64,000 nt of DNA, from NCBI GenBank assembly GCA_002300355.1, contig NSGV01000001.1, positions 3,906,001 through 3,970,000 on the forward strand, given 5' to 3'. Under the pieces are notes generated by a model. The model did no database searches. It saw only the letters and a list, made by a program, of their open reading frames with translations, and was not told the DNA's origin. Source of the DNA: Streptomyces sp. TLI_235 (GTDB lineage: Bacteria; Actinomycetota; Actinomycetes; Streptomycetales; Streptomycetaceae). Positions 1 through 8,529 of this stretch are shown piece after piece (within the stretch, counting starts at the first letter, position 1; each line of letters starts with the position of its first letter). The position numbers and the translations under genes were made by a program.

Positions 1-381
1 GTGGCCGTGCGCGGCCGCCTCGGCGCCCGGGTTCAGGTCGTGGATCGCGGAGTGGATGACGAAGGCACTCGGGTTGACCTTGTGCCGGCCCTCCACCACG
101 GTGCCCTCGGAGTCGACCAGGATGAGGTCGCCGACGGTGACCCGCTTGAACGAGACGCCGAACGGGTTGACCCAGAAGTGGCCGGGCAGCTCGGGGTCAC
201 GGACCGATATGTGGCCCGATATGCCTTCGCCGAAGCCGTACTTGCCGAACAGGCGCAGCGCGGCGGCGAGCCGCTGCTTGCGGTACCGGCGCTCCTCCTC
301 GACGGAGGCGAACTGGGCGTCGCCGGGCAGCGGCAGGCCGGTGGCGGTGTCCGCGAGGTAGCTCGGGGTGGTCGTGGTCAC
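1..381 (-). CDS. class II aldolase/adducin family protein (3' end outside window)
   Basis: The first 127 codons are present, read from a GTG at 379-381 with an AGGAG ribosome site just upstream; the rest lies beyond the window start. The translation contains RLFGKYGFGEGISGHISVRD and later VNPFGVSF, HSAIHD and AAHGH, which fit the class II aldolase/adducin N-terminal fold. In that fold a GHIS/GHVS stretch and clustered histidines form the phosphate and metal site. Family members cleave phosphorylated sugars or act as decarboxylases/aldolases. It is the last gene of the minus-strand run that includes the HpaB-like hydroxylase, 39 bp after the FAD gene, so it may act on a ring-derived or sugar substrate. 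The family is clear; the substrate is not. Confidence 0.85.
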   Translation of the reverse strand, partial: MTTTTPSYLADTATGLPLPGDAQFASVEEERRYRKQRLAAALRLFGKYGFGEGISGHISVRDPELPGHFWVNPFGVSFKRVTVGDLILVDSEGTVVEGRHKVNPSAFVIHSAIHDLNPGAEAAAHGH

Positions 382-420
382 GGGGGGTGCTCTCCTTGGC
401 TGTGGACTCGGGGCGCCGGG

Positions 421-1968
421 TCAGGCGCTCTGCAGGACGCGCTCGGCCCGCAGACCGGCGATCCGCTGGGAGTGCGCGAGGACCGCGCGGACGATGTCCT
501 GGCTCCGGTCCACCAGCGAGGGGATGCCGAAGGTGAAGAACAGCGTCCCGGCCGCGATGTTGCCGAGCGCGTACCAGCGCGGTTCGGGCCGGCCCTCGAC
601 GGCGAGGCGGCTGGTGGCGCGCGCTATGTGCAGACCGCCGTGCGGGTGGCGGTCGGCGAGCCGGTTGCGGGTGAGCGAGTTGACCAGCGGGGCCGCGCCG
701 TTCGGGATCTTGCCCTCGGAGGCGTTGACGGCGTTGATCACCACGTCGGCCCGGAAGACGTCCTGCTCGGAGGTCTCGACGGTGTAGCCGCCCTCGGGGC
801 CGGCCGCGATGTCCTGCAGGCCGGAGAGGATCTGCAGCTGGCCCTCGTCGGCGAGCCGGAGCAGCTCGGTGGCGCTGCTCGGCGGCATCGGGCAGCAGAG
901 GCTCATGATGGTCCGGTAGTGGGTGCGCAGCAGCTCGACCTTGTCCCGCTCGGAGAGCAGCGGCCAGATGTCCGGGCCGGTGTCCGGCACCGCGCGCTGC
1001 AGGATGCGAAGGCCCAGGTCGGGGGAGTCGACCTCGGAGAGCTGGCGGCGCAGCCGCTCCACCGGGTGCTCGCGGTGCGCGCCGGTGATCTCCTCGATGA
1101 CCGCGGTCAGGTCGGCCCCGGCCTCGGCGAACTCCTTGCCGATGAGGTCGGCGATCTCCTGGATGCGCAGGCTGGTCTGACGGCGCGACAGCCGTTGCAT
1201 CTTCTCCGGGGTGACGTGCCGCAGGTCGAAGTGGACCGGCTTCTGCCGGACGCCGGGCAGCATGCCGCGCCGGGAGAGCAGGCTGATCCGGCCGCGGTGC
1301 CCGCGGGAGGCCAGCGAGATGATGATGTCGACGGCGGTCAGGCCGCTGCCGATCACCGCGACGTGCTGGTCTGGCGCGACGGCCTGCAGCTTCTGGGTGA
1401 TCGGGTACGGGTCGCCGATGAAGTTGTCGCTGCCGGTCAGCCCGTACACGTCCTTGGGGCTGTCGCCGCCGACGCACAGCACCGCGTAGTCGAAGGCGCG
1501 CACGCGGCCCTCGTTGGTGCGCAGCATGGCGCGGCCGGCCGCCAGGTTGGCCGAGGTGACGGACTCGCTCACCAGGTCCACCCGCCAGCCGCGCAGGCGC
1601 AGCTTGGCGAGCGCGGCGTGCGCGGTCTGCTCCAGGTACTCCCCGTACTCGGTGCGCGGTGCGAACCGGGCGCCGGCCTTCGGGTCCAGGCCGGTGGTGC
1701 CCTCGGGCAGACCGAGGATCCGGTCCCGGGTCATGAGCCACCGTTCGAAGTGGCGGTCGTCCCCGGCCCGGACCGACATGTCGTCGGGCGTCGCGTTGAC
1801 CCGCACCGTGGTGGTGTCGGACTGGTACGCCCGGCCGCGCCACAGGTGCGGCGAAGGCTCGAAGACCGTGATGCTGCCCGGGGCGGTGTCGCGTTGGGCG
1901 AGGGCGTCGATCAGGCAGACCGCCGAGGCCCCGCCTCCGATGACTGCGAGTGAGATCGCCGATGACAT
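421..1968 (-). CDS. FAD/NAD(P)-binding protein (NAD_binding_9 type)
   Basis: This 515-residue protein opens with a dinucleotide-binding motif, IGGGASA at residues 10-16, followed by a FAD-contacting stretch (VFEPSPHLWRGRAY). A second glycine motif, VIGSGLTAVD, lies near residue 205, as expected for a two-dinucleotide oxidoreductase. The family (FAD-dependent proteins resembling SidA/lysine N-monooxygenases) includes enzymes that oxidise amines or small acids, and many uncharacterised members. The start is ATG at 1968. It sits 159 bp after the secreted-protein gene, with strong hairpins between, and 39 bp before the aldolase gene. It may therefore form a separate two-gene unit. A related module is fused to glutamate mutase E at 54076-57321. 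The substrate is unknown. Confidence 0.85.
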   Translation of the reverse strand: MSSAISLAVIGGGASAVCLIDALAQRDTAPGSITVFEPSPHLWRGRAYQSDTTTVRVNATPDDMSVRAGDDRHFERWLMTRDRILGLPEGTTGLDPKAGARFAPRTEYGEYLEQTAHAALAKLRLRGWRVDLVSESVTSANLAAGRAMLRTNEGRVRAFDYAVLCVGGDSPKDVYGLTGSDNFIGDPYPITQKLQAVAPDQHVAVIGSGLTAVDIIISLASRGHRGRISLLSRRGMLPGVRQKPVHFDLRHVTPEKMQRLSRRQTSLRIQEIADLIGKEFAEAGADLTAVIEEITGAHREHPVERLRRQLSEVDSPDLGLRILQRAVPDTGPDIWPLLSERDKVELLRTHYRTIMSLCCPMPPSSATELLRLADEGQLQILSGLQDIAAGPEGGYTVETSEQDVFRADVVINAVNASEGKIPNGAAPLVNSLTRNRLADRHPHGGLHIARATSRLAVEGRPEPRWYALGNIAAGTLFFTFGIPSLVDRSQDIVRAVLAHSQRIAGLRAERVLQSA

Positions 1969-2047
1969 GTCAGATTCCTGCCACTCGTGGATGTCCGGCG
2001 CCGTCCATGCGCTGTCTCCTCCGCGTATCCGAACGGCCTGTGGGTGC

Positions 2048-2116
2048 GGCCCGGCACCGGGGGTGGGGATGGCCCCGGGTGCCGGGCCCCTGGGCAGGGC
2101 GGGGGAGGGCCCTGCC
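2048..2116 (-). terminator. double hairpin behind the secreted-protein gene
   Basis: Two inverted repeats follow one another. At 2048-2088 an arm beginning GGCCCGGCAC pairs with a matching arm ending GTGCCGGGCC, with one bulged base. At 2093-2116 GGCAGGGC pairs with GCCCTGCC. They lie between the minus-strand secreted-protein gene and the FAD gene and probably end or attenuate transcription there. There is no T tract, which is normal in streptomycetes. Confidence 0.6.
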
Positions 2117-2127
2117 TGGTCGATGGC

Positions 2128-3165
2128 TCAGCTGTGCTGGTAGTTCTCCATCGAGACGGTGAAGTCGCCGCGGTTGGCGCGGTACTTGATGCAGTAGTCC
2201 ATCGGGTACCAGCCGGCCACCTGCCACGACTGCGGCTGCTTGATGGGGAAGCACCCGTTCGGGTTGGTGCCGGAGACCAGGCCGTCGAAGTACGCCTTCG
2301 TGATCATCGGCTCCAGGAAGCTGATCTTCGCGTCGTAGGCGCCGTAGATGAAGGTCTGGGTGAACTTCTGGCCGTGCCACTCGGGGGAGCTCTGGTCGAT
2401 CAGGTGGTTGCCCATCGCGACCTCGGCCACCCCGTTGTCTATGTAGCCGGAGGGCATGTACTGCGCCGGTATCGGCTTGGTCGCCGTGGCGAAGTCGTCG
2501 CAGTTGATCGCCAGCGCGCACGGGCCGGGGCGGATCGCGTCCCGCTCGGCCTTCGGCTGGACGTAGAAGTGGAAGTCGAAATGCGGCGTGTCGTAGATGC
2601 CCTCGGGGCCGTGGCCCATCGAGTTGTAGTTCAGCAGCGCCCACTTGTACGGGATGTCCGCGGTGGAGGTCAGCGCGGCGGGCAGGTCGAGCGGACGCTC
2701 GTGGCCGCCCATGCACTCGGTGTGCTCGTCGATGACGCCGTTGCCGTTGATGTCGTAGCAGTGGTGCTGGTCCGTCATCGTGGTCGGCAGGTTCTGCAGC
2801 GTCGCCTTCGGGAAGACGAAGCCCATCGAGATCGGCTTGCCGTTCGGCTCCTGCTGGGCGTAGGTGCGCACGTTGCCGTTGCCCAGCGCGCTCGGCGTGC
2901 CGTACGAGGCGCACGGCCCCAGGTACGACGCGGTCGCCTGCAGCACGGGGTCGACGGCCACCTTCGGCAGGGTGACGTTGAACTCGGCGGTGGTGCTGGT
3001 GCTGCCGGTCAGACAGACCTTCACCGGGGTGGTGTCGGCCGCCGTCGCCGCCGCGTTGGCCGAGCCGGCGGCCGGCGAGATCAGCGCGGCGGTGCCGAGC
3101 AGGGCCGCCGCGGCCGAGGAGGCGATGAGGGGTCTCTTGTACGTGTTCTTCGTCGGCGTGCTCAT
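2128..3165 (-). CDS. secreted protein with EF-hand-like loop, possibly DUF5602/TTHB210-like
   Basis: The 345-residue product has a signal peptide of about 39 residues (basic start, hydrophobic ALLGTAALI, cleavage near ANAA). The mature part contains DINGNGVIDEH at residues 138-148, which has the spacing of a calcium-binding EF-hand or dockerin loop. It also contains the histidine-rich GIYDTPHFDFHFY at 189-201, a likely metal site. This pattern reminds me of the TTHB210-like/DUF5602 family, from memory only. Several cysteines suggest disulfides outside the cell. It is 21 bp downstream of the flavin reductase gene, so it is probably co-transcribed with the hydroxylase. An exported partner is unusual beside a cytoplasmic HpaB/HpaC pair. 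Function unknown. Confidence 0.8.
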   Translation of the reverse strand: MSTPTKNTYKRPLIASSAAAALLGTAALISPAAGSANAAATAADTTPVKVCLTGSTSTTAEFNVTLPKVAVDPVLQATASYLGPCASYGTPSALGNGNVRTYAQQEPNGKPISMGFVFPKATLQNLPTTMTDQHHCYDINGNGVIDEHTECMGGHERPLDLPAALTSTADIPYKWALLNYNSMGHGPEGIYDTPHFDFHFYVQPKAERDAIRPGPCALAINCDDFATATKPIPAQYMPSGYIDNGVAEVAMGNHLIDQSSPEWHGQKFTQTFIYGAYDAKISFLEPMITKAYFDGLVSGTNPNGCFPIKQPQSWQVAGWYPMDYCIKYRANRGDFTVSMENYQHS

Positions 3166-3186
3166 GGTGGTGCGATCTCCGTTGTC

Positions 3187-3684
3187 TCAGGAACGGGTGA
3201 GTTCGAGGGTGTGGAATCCGCCCTGGAGGAAGATGAGGGGCGCGGTGGAGTCGGCGGCGCCGAGCCGCACGACCTCGCCGATCACCATCACGTGGTCGCC
3301 GATCACCAGCTCGTCCCGGTAGGCGACCTCCATCCAGCCGGCGGCCCGGAGGAGCAGCACACCGGTGGCCTCGCCGTAGTCGTGCGCGGCCTCGGCCAGC
3401 GACACCTGGCGGGACTCCGGGTCCTTGGCGAAGGCCCGGGCGTGGCTCTCGGATTCGCCGTCCAGGATCGAGACGCCCCACACGCCGGCGGTGCGCAGGT
3501 CCGCGAGGAACCGCGAGTCGTGCCGGAAGCAGAGGGTGATGATCGCCGGGTCGAGCGAGACCGAGGTCAGCGAGTTGACCGTGATGGCGTCGTGCCGCCG
3601 GCCCTCGGCGCCGTCCGTGTAGGTGCTGACGACGCAGACCCCGGTGGCGAAGTGGCGCATGACGCTGCGCAGATCGTTGTTCAT
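3187..3684 (-). CDS. flavin reductase (HpaC-like)
   Basis: This 165-residue protein is a complete flavin-reductase-like domain. It has the N-terminal MRHFATGVCVVST, then ITVNSLTSVSLDPAIITLCF, and a GDHVMVIGEV stretch near residue 130 that matches the conserved GDH of this family. Such enzymes reduce FAD or FMN with NAD(P)H and pass the free reduced flavin to a monooxygenase. The gene is 60 bp downstream of the HpaB-like oxygenase gene, so it is very probably the reductase partner of that enzyme. The ATG at 3684 has a GGAGG ribosome site. Confidence 0.92.
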   Translation of the reverse strand: MNNDLRSVMRHFATGVCVVSTYTDGAEGRRHDAITVNSLTSVSLDPAIITLCFRHDSRFLADLRTAGVWGVSILDGESESHARAFAKDPESRQVSLAEAAHDYGEATGVLLLRAAGWMEVAYRDELVIGDHVMVIGEVVRLGAADSTAPLIFLQGGFHTLELTRS

Positions 3685-3744
3685 TACCGCCTCCTGTGAG
3701 CGGAGGGCGGGCGGCCGCCGGTGCGGCCCGCCCGCCCGGCCGGG

Positions 3745-5286
3745 TCAGTCGGTCTCGGCCCAGCGGCCGCCGCGCCAGCCGTCCAGGTCGTAGTCGTCCA
3801 TGGCCTTCTGCACGAAGTCGCCGTACTGGTCGAGCAGACCGGCGGCGCGGGTCCAGTTCAGGGTGTCCAGGCGCACCTGGTCCGGGCCGCCCGCGTAGTT
3901 GAGCTCGTACAGCTCGTGCCGGGCGCCGAACTCCGAACCGACCGCGTCCCAGGCCAGCTTGAAGAGCTTGGCGCGCTCCTCGGCGGTGGTGCCCGAACCG
4001 CGGTAGTAGCGGTCGAACAGCGGGCGCAGCTCCGGGTTCTGGAGGTCCTTGTGGCTGGACGGCGTCATCAGCAGCGCGCCGGCCAGGTGCTCCTCGAAGA
4101 ACTTGTGGGTGCGGTCCCAGCTGATCGGGGCGAGCGCCCGGTAGCCGGCCGAGTAGTCCATCCGCGGCAGGACGGTGCCGCCCTCGCCGGGCTCCGGGTC
4201 CATCGCCATCGCGGTGGTGACGGCCCAGGTCTGGTGGCGCCACGCGAGCAGCTCGCCGAGGCCGGCCTGGACGCCGCGGAACTTGTCGGTGCCGTTGAGG
4301 CGGGTGCCGCGGTCCAGGATGCCCGCCATGAACTCCAGCTTCACGGCCATCCGGATCGCGCCCTGGAAGAAGCCGCGGGAGAGCAGGCCCGAGCGCGGGA
4401 AGTACTGGTGGATCTTCTCGGTGTCCCGGTAGATCAGGACGTTCTCCCAGGGGATGAACGCCTTGTCGAAGACCAGCACCGCGTCGTTCTCGTCGAACCG
4501 GCTGGAGAGCGGGTTGTCGAACGGGCTGTTGGCCTTCTTCTCGTACGACGGGCGGCAGATCACCTTCATGCCCGGCGTGTTCAGCGGCGCCATGAAGGCC
4601 AGCGCCATGTCCTCGGCCTTGCCCTTCTCCAGGTTGGCGAGGTGGATCTGGCCGACGAAGGCGACGTGGGTCAGCGCGGAGGCGGTGGCCATCAGCTTGG
4701 CGCCCTCGACGACGATGCCGTCGTCACGCTCCTCGACGACCTTCAGGTACACGTCCGGGATGTCGTGCGCGGCCTTGTGCCGGTCGACCGGCGGGTTGAC
4801 GATCGCGTGGCTGATCGACAGCGCCTGGCGGGCGTACTTCTCGTACCAGGCACGGGCGTTGTCGCCGAACGGCTCGTAGAACGAGTGGGTGACGGCGAGA
4901 CCGGCCATGAAGGACGCCTTGTAGTCCGGCGTGCGGTTCATGAAGCCGTAGCTCAGGCGGGCCCAGTGCTCGATCGCGTCGCGGGCCTTGACCAGGTCCT
5001 CGGCGGAGTGCGCCGGGGTGAAGAAGCGGTGCACCCGGGCGCCGGTGTACCGGTCGACCGTGGTCATCATGTCCTTGGTGTCCGGGTGGTGCAGCGCGTC
5101 GTACAGGTGCGCCATCGAGCGGGCCGCGTTGCGGAACGCCGGGTGCTCCGTGACGTCCTTGACCAGCTCGCCGTCGATGTACACCTGGCGCCCGTCACGC
5201 AGGCTCTCCAGGTAGGCATCGCCGGTCAGAAGGTCGTTGGGCGCCTCGGCGCCCGGCTGTGCCAGGTCAGATTCGGCCTGAGCCAT
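3745..5286 (-). CDS. 4-hydroxyphenylacetate 3-monooxygenase family oxygenase (HpaB-like)
   Basis: The 513-residue protein matches the length and layout of the two-component flavin-dependent phenol hydroxylases (HpaB, about 520 residues). It has an N-terminal domain starting LLTGDAYLESLRDGRQVYIDGE, an acyl-CoA-dehydrogenase-like core, and the helix-rich C-terminal part with PELRPLFDRYYRGSG. Enzymes of this family use reduced FAD and oxygen to hydroxylate a phenolic ring ortho to the hydroxyl, in catabolism (4-hydroxyphenylacetate, chlorophenols) or natural-product tailoring. It is the first gene of the minus-strand run, followed by its likely flavin reductase. The usual ring-cleavage genes (hpaD, hpaE) are absent here. 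A biosynthetic or detoxifying role is therefore as likely as 4-hydroxyphenylacetate catabolism. Confidence 0.9.
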   Translation of the reverse strand: MAQAESDLAQPGAEAPNDLLTGDAYLESLRDGRQVYIDGELVKDVTEHPAFRNAARSMAHLYDALHHPDTKDMMTTVDRYTGARVHRFFTPAHSAEDLVKARDAIEHWARLSYGFMNRTPDYKASFMAGLAVTHSFYEPFGDNARAWYEKYARQALSISHAIVNPPVDRHKAAHDIPDVYLKVVEERDDGIVVEGAKLMATASALTHVAFVGQIHLANLEKGKAEDMALAFMAPLNTPGMKVICRPSYEKKANSPFDNPLSSRFDENDAVLVFDKAFIPWENVLIYRDTEKIHQYFPRSGLLSRGFFQGAIRMAVKLEFMAGILDRGTRLNGTDKFRGVQAGLGELLAWRHQTWAVTTAMAMDPEPGEGGTVLPRMDYSAGYRALAPISWDRTHKFFEEHLAGALLMTPSSHKDLQNPELRPLFDRYYRGSGTTAEERAKLFKLAWDAVGSEFGARHELYELNYAGGPDQVRLDTLNWTRAAGLLDQYGDFVQKAMDDYDLDGWRGGRWAETD

Positions 5287-5533
5287 CGTGCTTCACTCTC
5301 CCCATCGGGCGTTCGGATCTGCGTGTCCGGGTCTGGCACATCCGAAGCTAGAAAAGATTCCCGAGGGTCAGTTATGAGGCCGCGCACGGCCTCTGGCCGT
5401 TGCGCGCACACCGGGTGTCCAGACGTTCCGGCGCGCTCGACCCGGCGCCAGACTGGCCCGGTGCCGCCGCACTGCCCGTGCAGTGCCGCCCGGGGACCGG
5501 GGGGAGAGCGGCCCGACCGGCCGAGGGAGCACG

Positions 5534-6277
5534 ATGCGCGCACACGGCACACCGCTGACCACCCTGGCGGACGCCCGGGTCACCCTGCTCGACCTCGCCC
5601 TCGGCGTCCCCGGCCCGGACCGTCGCTGGCACGGCCCGGCCGGCCCCGCGGGCACCCCCGCCCCCGACCCCGCCGACCGCCGCCCGCTGCTCGGCGAACC
5701 CCTCGCCCTCGACCTGCTGAACACCCGCTGGGACGCCCCCGGCGGCGCCCGCGACCTGCTCGACGACCTGGACGGCTACCGGATCTGGCTCTCCTCCGCC
5801 GGCCTCACCGGGCTCTGCCCCGACGACGCCGCCGCGCTCTCCGCCACCCGGCACACCCGCGAGGTGCTCCAGGCCACCCTCAACCCCCCGTACGACCAGC
5901 GCCGGCCCGGCGAGGCCCCGGCCGACCCGGACGCCGTCCACGAGCTCGACCGGCTGCTCGGCCACGGGACCCTCCGCTACCGGCTCACCGCCGACGGGCC
6001 GGCCACCACCCTCGAGGTCGGCGACCCCGCCTGGCTGGCCGGCTGGCTGGCCCTCGACGACTACCTCCGGCTGCTCGGCACCGCCCCCGAGCGGATCCGC
6101 AGCTGCGCCGGGCCGCACCGGCTGCCGCTCTGGTTCCTCGACACCTCGCGCAACGGGATGCGCCGCTGGTGCTCCATGGCCGAGTGCGGCAACCGCGCCA
6201 AGGCCGCCCGGCACTACCGGCGGCTGCGCAGCGAACAGCCCGCCGTCCGCGGCACCGCCCGGGTCGCAGTGGGCTGA
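5534..6277 (+). CDS. CGNR zinc finger (ABATE domain) putative regulator
   Basis: I chose the ATG at 5534 because GAGGGAG lies eight bases upstream; the frame is open further upstream but without a ribosome site. The 247-residue product has the ABATE-type N-terminal region beginning GEPLALDLLNTRW. Its C-terminal zinc-finger region reads WFLDTSRNGMRRWCSMAECGNRAKAARHYRR, with the signature CGNR. Proteins of this kind are thought to bind DNA or act as stress regulators. It is divergent from the HpaB-like gene, so it is a good candidate for the regulator of that operon. Confidence 0.85.
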   Translation: MRAHGTPLTTLADARVTLLDLALGVPGPDRRWHGPAGPAGTPAPDPADRRPLLGEPLALDLLNTRWDAPGGARDLLDDLDGYRIWLSSAGLTGLCPDDAAALSATRHTREVLQATLNPPYDQRRPGEAPADPDAVHELDRLLGHGTLRYRLTADGPATTLEVGDPAWLAGWLALDDYLRLLGTAPERIRSCAGPHRLPLWFLDTSRNGMRRWCSMAECGNRAKAARHYRRLRSEQPAVRGTARVAVG

Positions 6278-6311
6278 CCGGCGCCCGGCCCGGCCCTGGC
6301 CCGCACACGCG

Positions 6312-6359
6312 GAACGGCCGTGGCCCCGGGGAGTCGACTTCCCGGGGCCACGGCCGTTC
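6312..6359. terminator. bidirectional terminator between CGNR gene and fbaA
   Basis: A long inverted repeat: GAACGGCCGTGGCCCCGGG pairs with CCCGGGGCCACGGCCGTTC around a short loop containing GTCGAC. It lies between two convergent genes and can serve both. Confidence 0.85.
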
Positions 6360-6401
6360 AACGCGTGTGCGGGCCGCGCGTCCGTGCGGACGCGGCGCGC
6401 C

Positions 6402-7424
6402 CTACTTGATGCGGTTGCCCGCCGAGCGCAGCTGCTGCGCCGCCTCGAGCACGCGGGCGGCCATGCCGGCCTCGGCCAGCTTGCCCCAGGTGCGCGGGTC
6501 GTACGTGTTCTTCTTGCCGACCTCGCCGTCGACCTTCAGCACACCGTCGTAGTTGCGGAACATGTGGTCCACGACCGGGCGGGTGAAGGCGTACTGGGTG
6601 TCGGTGTCGAGGTTCATCTTCACGACGCCGTTCTCCAGCGCGGTGGCGATCTCCTCCGCGGTCGAGCCCGAACCGCCGTGGAAGACGAAGTCGAACGGGT
6701 CGGCCTTGCCGTACTGCTTGCCGATCTCGGCCTGCAGCTCGCGCAGCAGCTCCGGCTTCAGCACGACGTTGCCCGGCTTGTACACGCCGTGCACGTTGCC
6801 GAACGAGGCGGCCAGCAGGTAGCGGCCCTTCTCGCCCAGGCCGAGCGCCTCGGCGGTGCGCACCGCGTCGTTGACCGTGGTGTACAGCTCGTCGTTGATC
6901 TCGTGCGAGACGCCGTCCTCCTCGCCGCCGGTCGGGGTGATCTCGACCTCGAGGATGATCTTGGCGGCGGCGGCCTGCGCGAGCAGCTCCTGCGCGATCG
7001 CCAGGTTGTCGGCCAGGGTCTCGGCGGAGCCGTCCCACATGTGCGACTGGAACAGCGGGTTCTGGCCCTTGGCCACGCGCTCGGCGGAGACCGCCAGCAG
7101 CGGGCGGACGTAGCCGTCCAGCTTGTCCTTCGGGCAGTGGTCGGTGTGCAGCGCGACGGTGATGTCGTACTTCGCCGCGACGATGTGCGCGAACTCGGCC
7201 AGCGCGACGGCGCCGGTCACCATGTCCTTGTTGTGCTGGCCGCCCAGGAACTCCGCACCACCGGTGGAGATCTGGATGATGCCGTCGCTCTCGGCCTCGG
7301 CGAAGCCGCGCAGCGCGGCGTGCAGGGTCTGCGACGAGGTCACGTTGATGGCCGGGTAGGCGAACTTGCCCGCCTTGGCCCGGTCGAGCATCTCGTTGTA
7401 GACCTCGGGAGTTGCGATGGGCAT
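6402..7424 (-). CDS. fbaA: class II fructose-bisphosphate aldolase
   Basis: This 340-residue protein is a zinc-dependent aldolase that cleaves fructose 1,6-bisphosphate to dihydroxyacetone phosphate and glyceraldehyde 3-phosphate, and runs in reverse for gluconeogenesis. The zinc-binding HTDHC motif is at residues 93-97. The phosphate-binding HGGSGS, the VEITPTGGEEDGV loop and NLDTDTQYAFT are all intact. Length and motifs match the actinobacterial long class II form (FbaA). It starts at ATG 7424, is transcribed alone from the 291-bp gap shared with the DedA gene, and ends at the strong bidirectional hairpin. Confidence 0.97.
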   Translation of the reverse strand: MPIATPEVYNEMLDRAKAGKFAYPAINVTSSQTLHAALRGFAEAESDGIIQISTGGAEFLGGQHNKDMVTGAVALAEFAHIVAAKYDITVALHTDHCPKDKLDGYVRPLLAVSAERVAKGQNPLFQSHMWDGSAETLADNLAIAQELLAQAAAAKIILEVEITPTGGEEDGVSHEINDELYTTVNDAVRTAEALGLGEKGRYLLAASFGNVHGVYKPGNVVLKPELLRELQAEIGKQYGKADPFDFVFHGGSGSTAEEIATALENGVVKMNLDTDTQYAFTRPVVDHMFRNYDGVLKVDGEVGKKNTYDPRTWGKLAEAGMAARVLEAAQQLRSAGNRIK

Positions 7425-7715
7425 GCGAATTCGCTCCTGTCGGTGTGGGGCGATCGAACGACGCTGTCCGATGCTCTAACGCCTCTGGCTCACGGCGTGC
7501 ATCGCGGTACGAGAAGAGGGTGGTCCTCGACCGCGGGCCGGACACCGGGGCCATCTTCCCAGACTCACCCCCCGCGGTCACCCATGGCCCGCCAGTCGGG
7601 ACGCACACGGATGCTACGCGCGAGTAGCCGGCCGGGGCCGTCCCGCCGGTGCCGTTCGGAGCGGCGGCCGTCTCTCCTTAGGCTGTCCTCAACACGGGGG
7701 CGCTATCCTGCGCGC

Positions 7716-8426
7716 GTGGACTACAACCAGCTCGCCGTCAATCTCCTCGACGCCAAATCGCTGATCTCGTCGCTGGGCGCCATCGGCCTGCTCGCGATCA
7801 TCTTCGCCGAGACCGGCCTGCTGGTCGGATTCTTCTTCCCGGGCGACTCGCTGCTGATCCTCGCCGGTGTGGCCGCCTCCGGGGCGGCCTCCTCGGTGCT
7901 CGGCGAGGGCGCCCGACTGCCGATCGCGCTGCTGCTGATCGGCGCGCCGATCTGCGCGATCGCCGGCGCCCAACTCGGGCACTTCATCGGGACCAAGGTC
8001 GGGCCCCGGATGTTCGACAAACCCGAGTCCAAGATCTTCCGCCGCGAGTACGTGGTGAAGGCCGAGTACTACTTCGACAAGTTCGGCCCGGCCAAGGCCG
8101 TGGTGATGGCCCGCTTCATCCCGATCGTGCGGACCTTCCTCAACCCGGTCGCCGGCACCCTGCAGATGCCGGCGAAGACCTTCCTCGTCTGGAACATCGT
8201 CGGCGGCGTGCTGTGGACCGAGTCCATGCTGCTGATCGGCTACTTCTTCGGCGACGCGATGGCCCCGGTGATCGACAAGTACCTGATCCCCGCGATGGCG
8301 CTGATCATCCTCATCTCGATCTCCCCGATCATCGTCGAGGTGATCCGCGAGCGGAGGAAGAAGAAGGCCGGCGGCGAGGCCCCGGCCGGCGAGCCGGTCG
8401 GCTCCGGCCGCCACCGCAAGAACTGA
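7716..8426 (+). CDS. DedA family membrane protein (VTT domain)
   Basis: The start is taken as GTG at 7716, giving VDYNQLAVNLL, because the much longer open frame upstream overlaps fbaA antisense. The 236-residue product has several membrane segments. It carries the DedA signature: ETGLLVGFFFPGDSLLILAG near the N-terminus, then FDKFGPAKAVVMARFIPIVRTFLNPVAG with the conserved FGRF/P-like and RFIP-R residues. The tail (RERRKKKAG) is basic and cytoplasmic. DedA/VTT proteins are linked to phospholipid (undecaprenyl phosphate or phosphatidylethanolamine) flipping and membrane integrity. It is transcribed alone, toward pyrE, ending at the hairpin that carries parS. Confidence 0.9.
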   Translation: MDYNQLAVNLLDAKSLISSLGAIGLLAIIFAETGLLVGFFFPGDSLLILAGVAASGAASSVLGEGARLPIALLLIGAPICAIAGAQLGHFIGTKVGPRMFDKPESKIFRREYVVKAEYYFDKFGPAKAVVMARFIPIVRTFLNPVAGTLQMPAKTFLVWNIVGGVLWTESMLLIGYFFGDAMAPVIDKYLIPAMALIILISISPIIVEVIRERRKKKAGGEAPAGEPVGSGRHRKN

Positions 8427-8452
8427 CCGGGCCTCCCGCCCGACACGCGGCA

Positions 8453-8494
8453 ACGGCCGGTGTGACACGTGGTTTCACGTGAAACACCGGCCGT
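8453..8494. terminator. hairpin between DedA gene and pyrE, with parS in its loop
   Basis: ACGGCCGGTG at 8453-8462 pairs with CACCGGCCGT at 8485-8494. The 22-base loop holds most of the parS palindrome. It lies between convergent genes and probably ends transcription from both sides. Confidence 0.75.
8472..8485. other. parS: parS centromere site (ParB binding)
   Basis: The 14-bp palindrome GTTTCACGTGAAAC is present without mismatch. This is the ParB-binding sequence described for Streptomyces, where about twenty copies cluster around oriC. Its position in a gap between convergent genes suits a site bound by a nucleoprotein complex. It supports an oriC-proximal location for the window. Confidence 0.9.
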
Positions 8495-8529
8495 CACCGT
8501 TTCCGGCCCCGGTGGGGCCGGGCACGGGC

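Noticed and set aside
6384..7715. N-terminal extension of the DedA gene back to 6384
   Set aside because: That stretch is antisense to fbaA; the GTG at 7716 starts a normal-length DedA protein.
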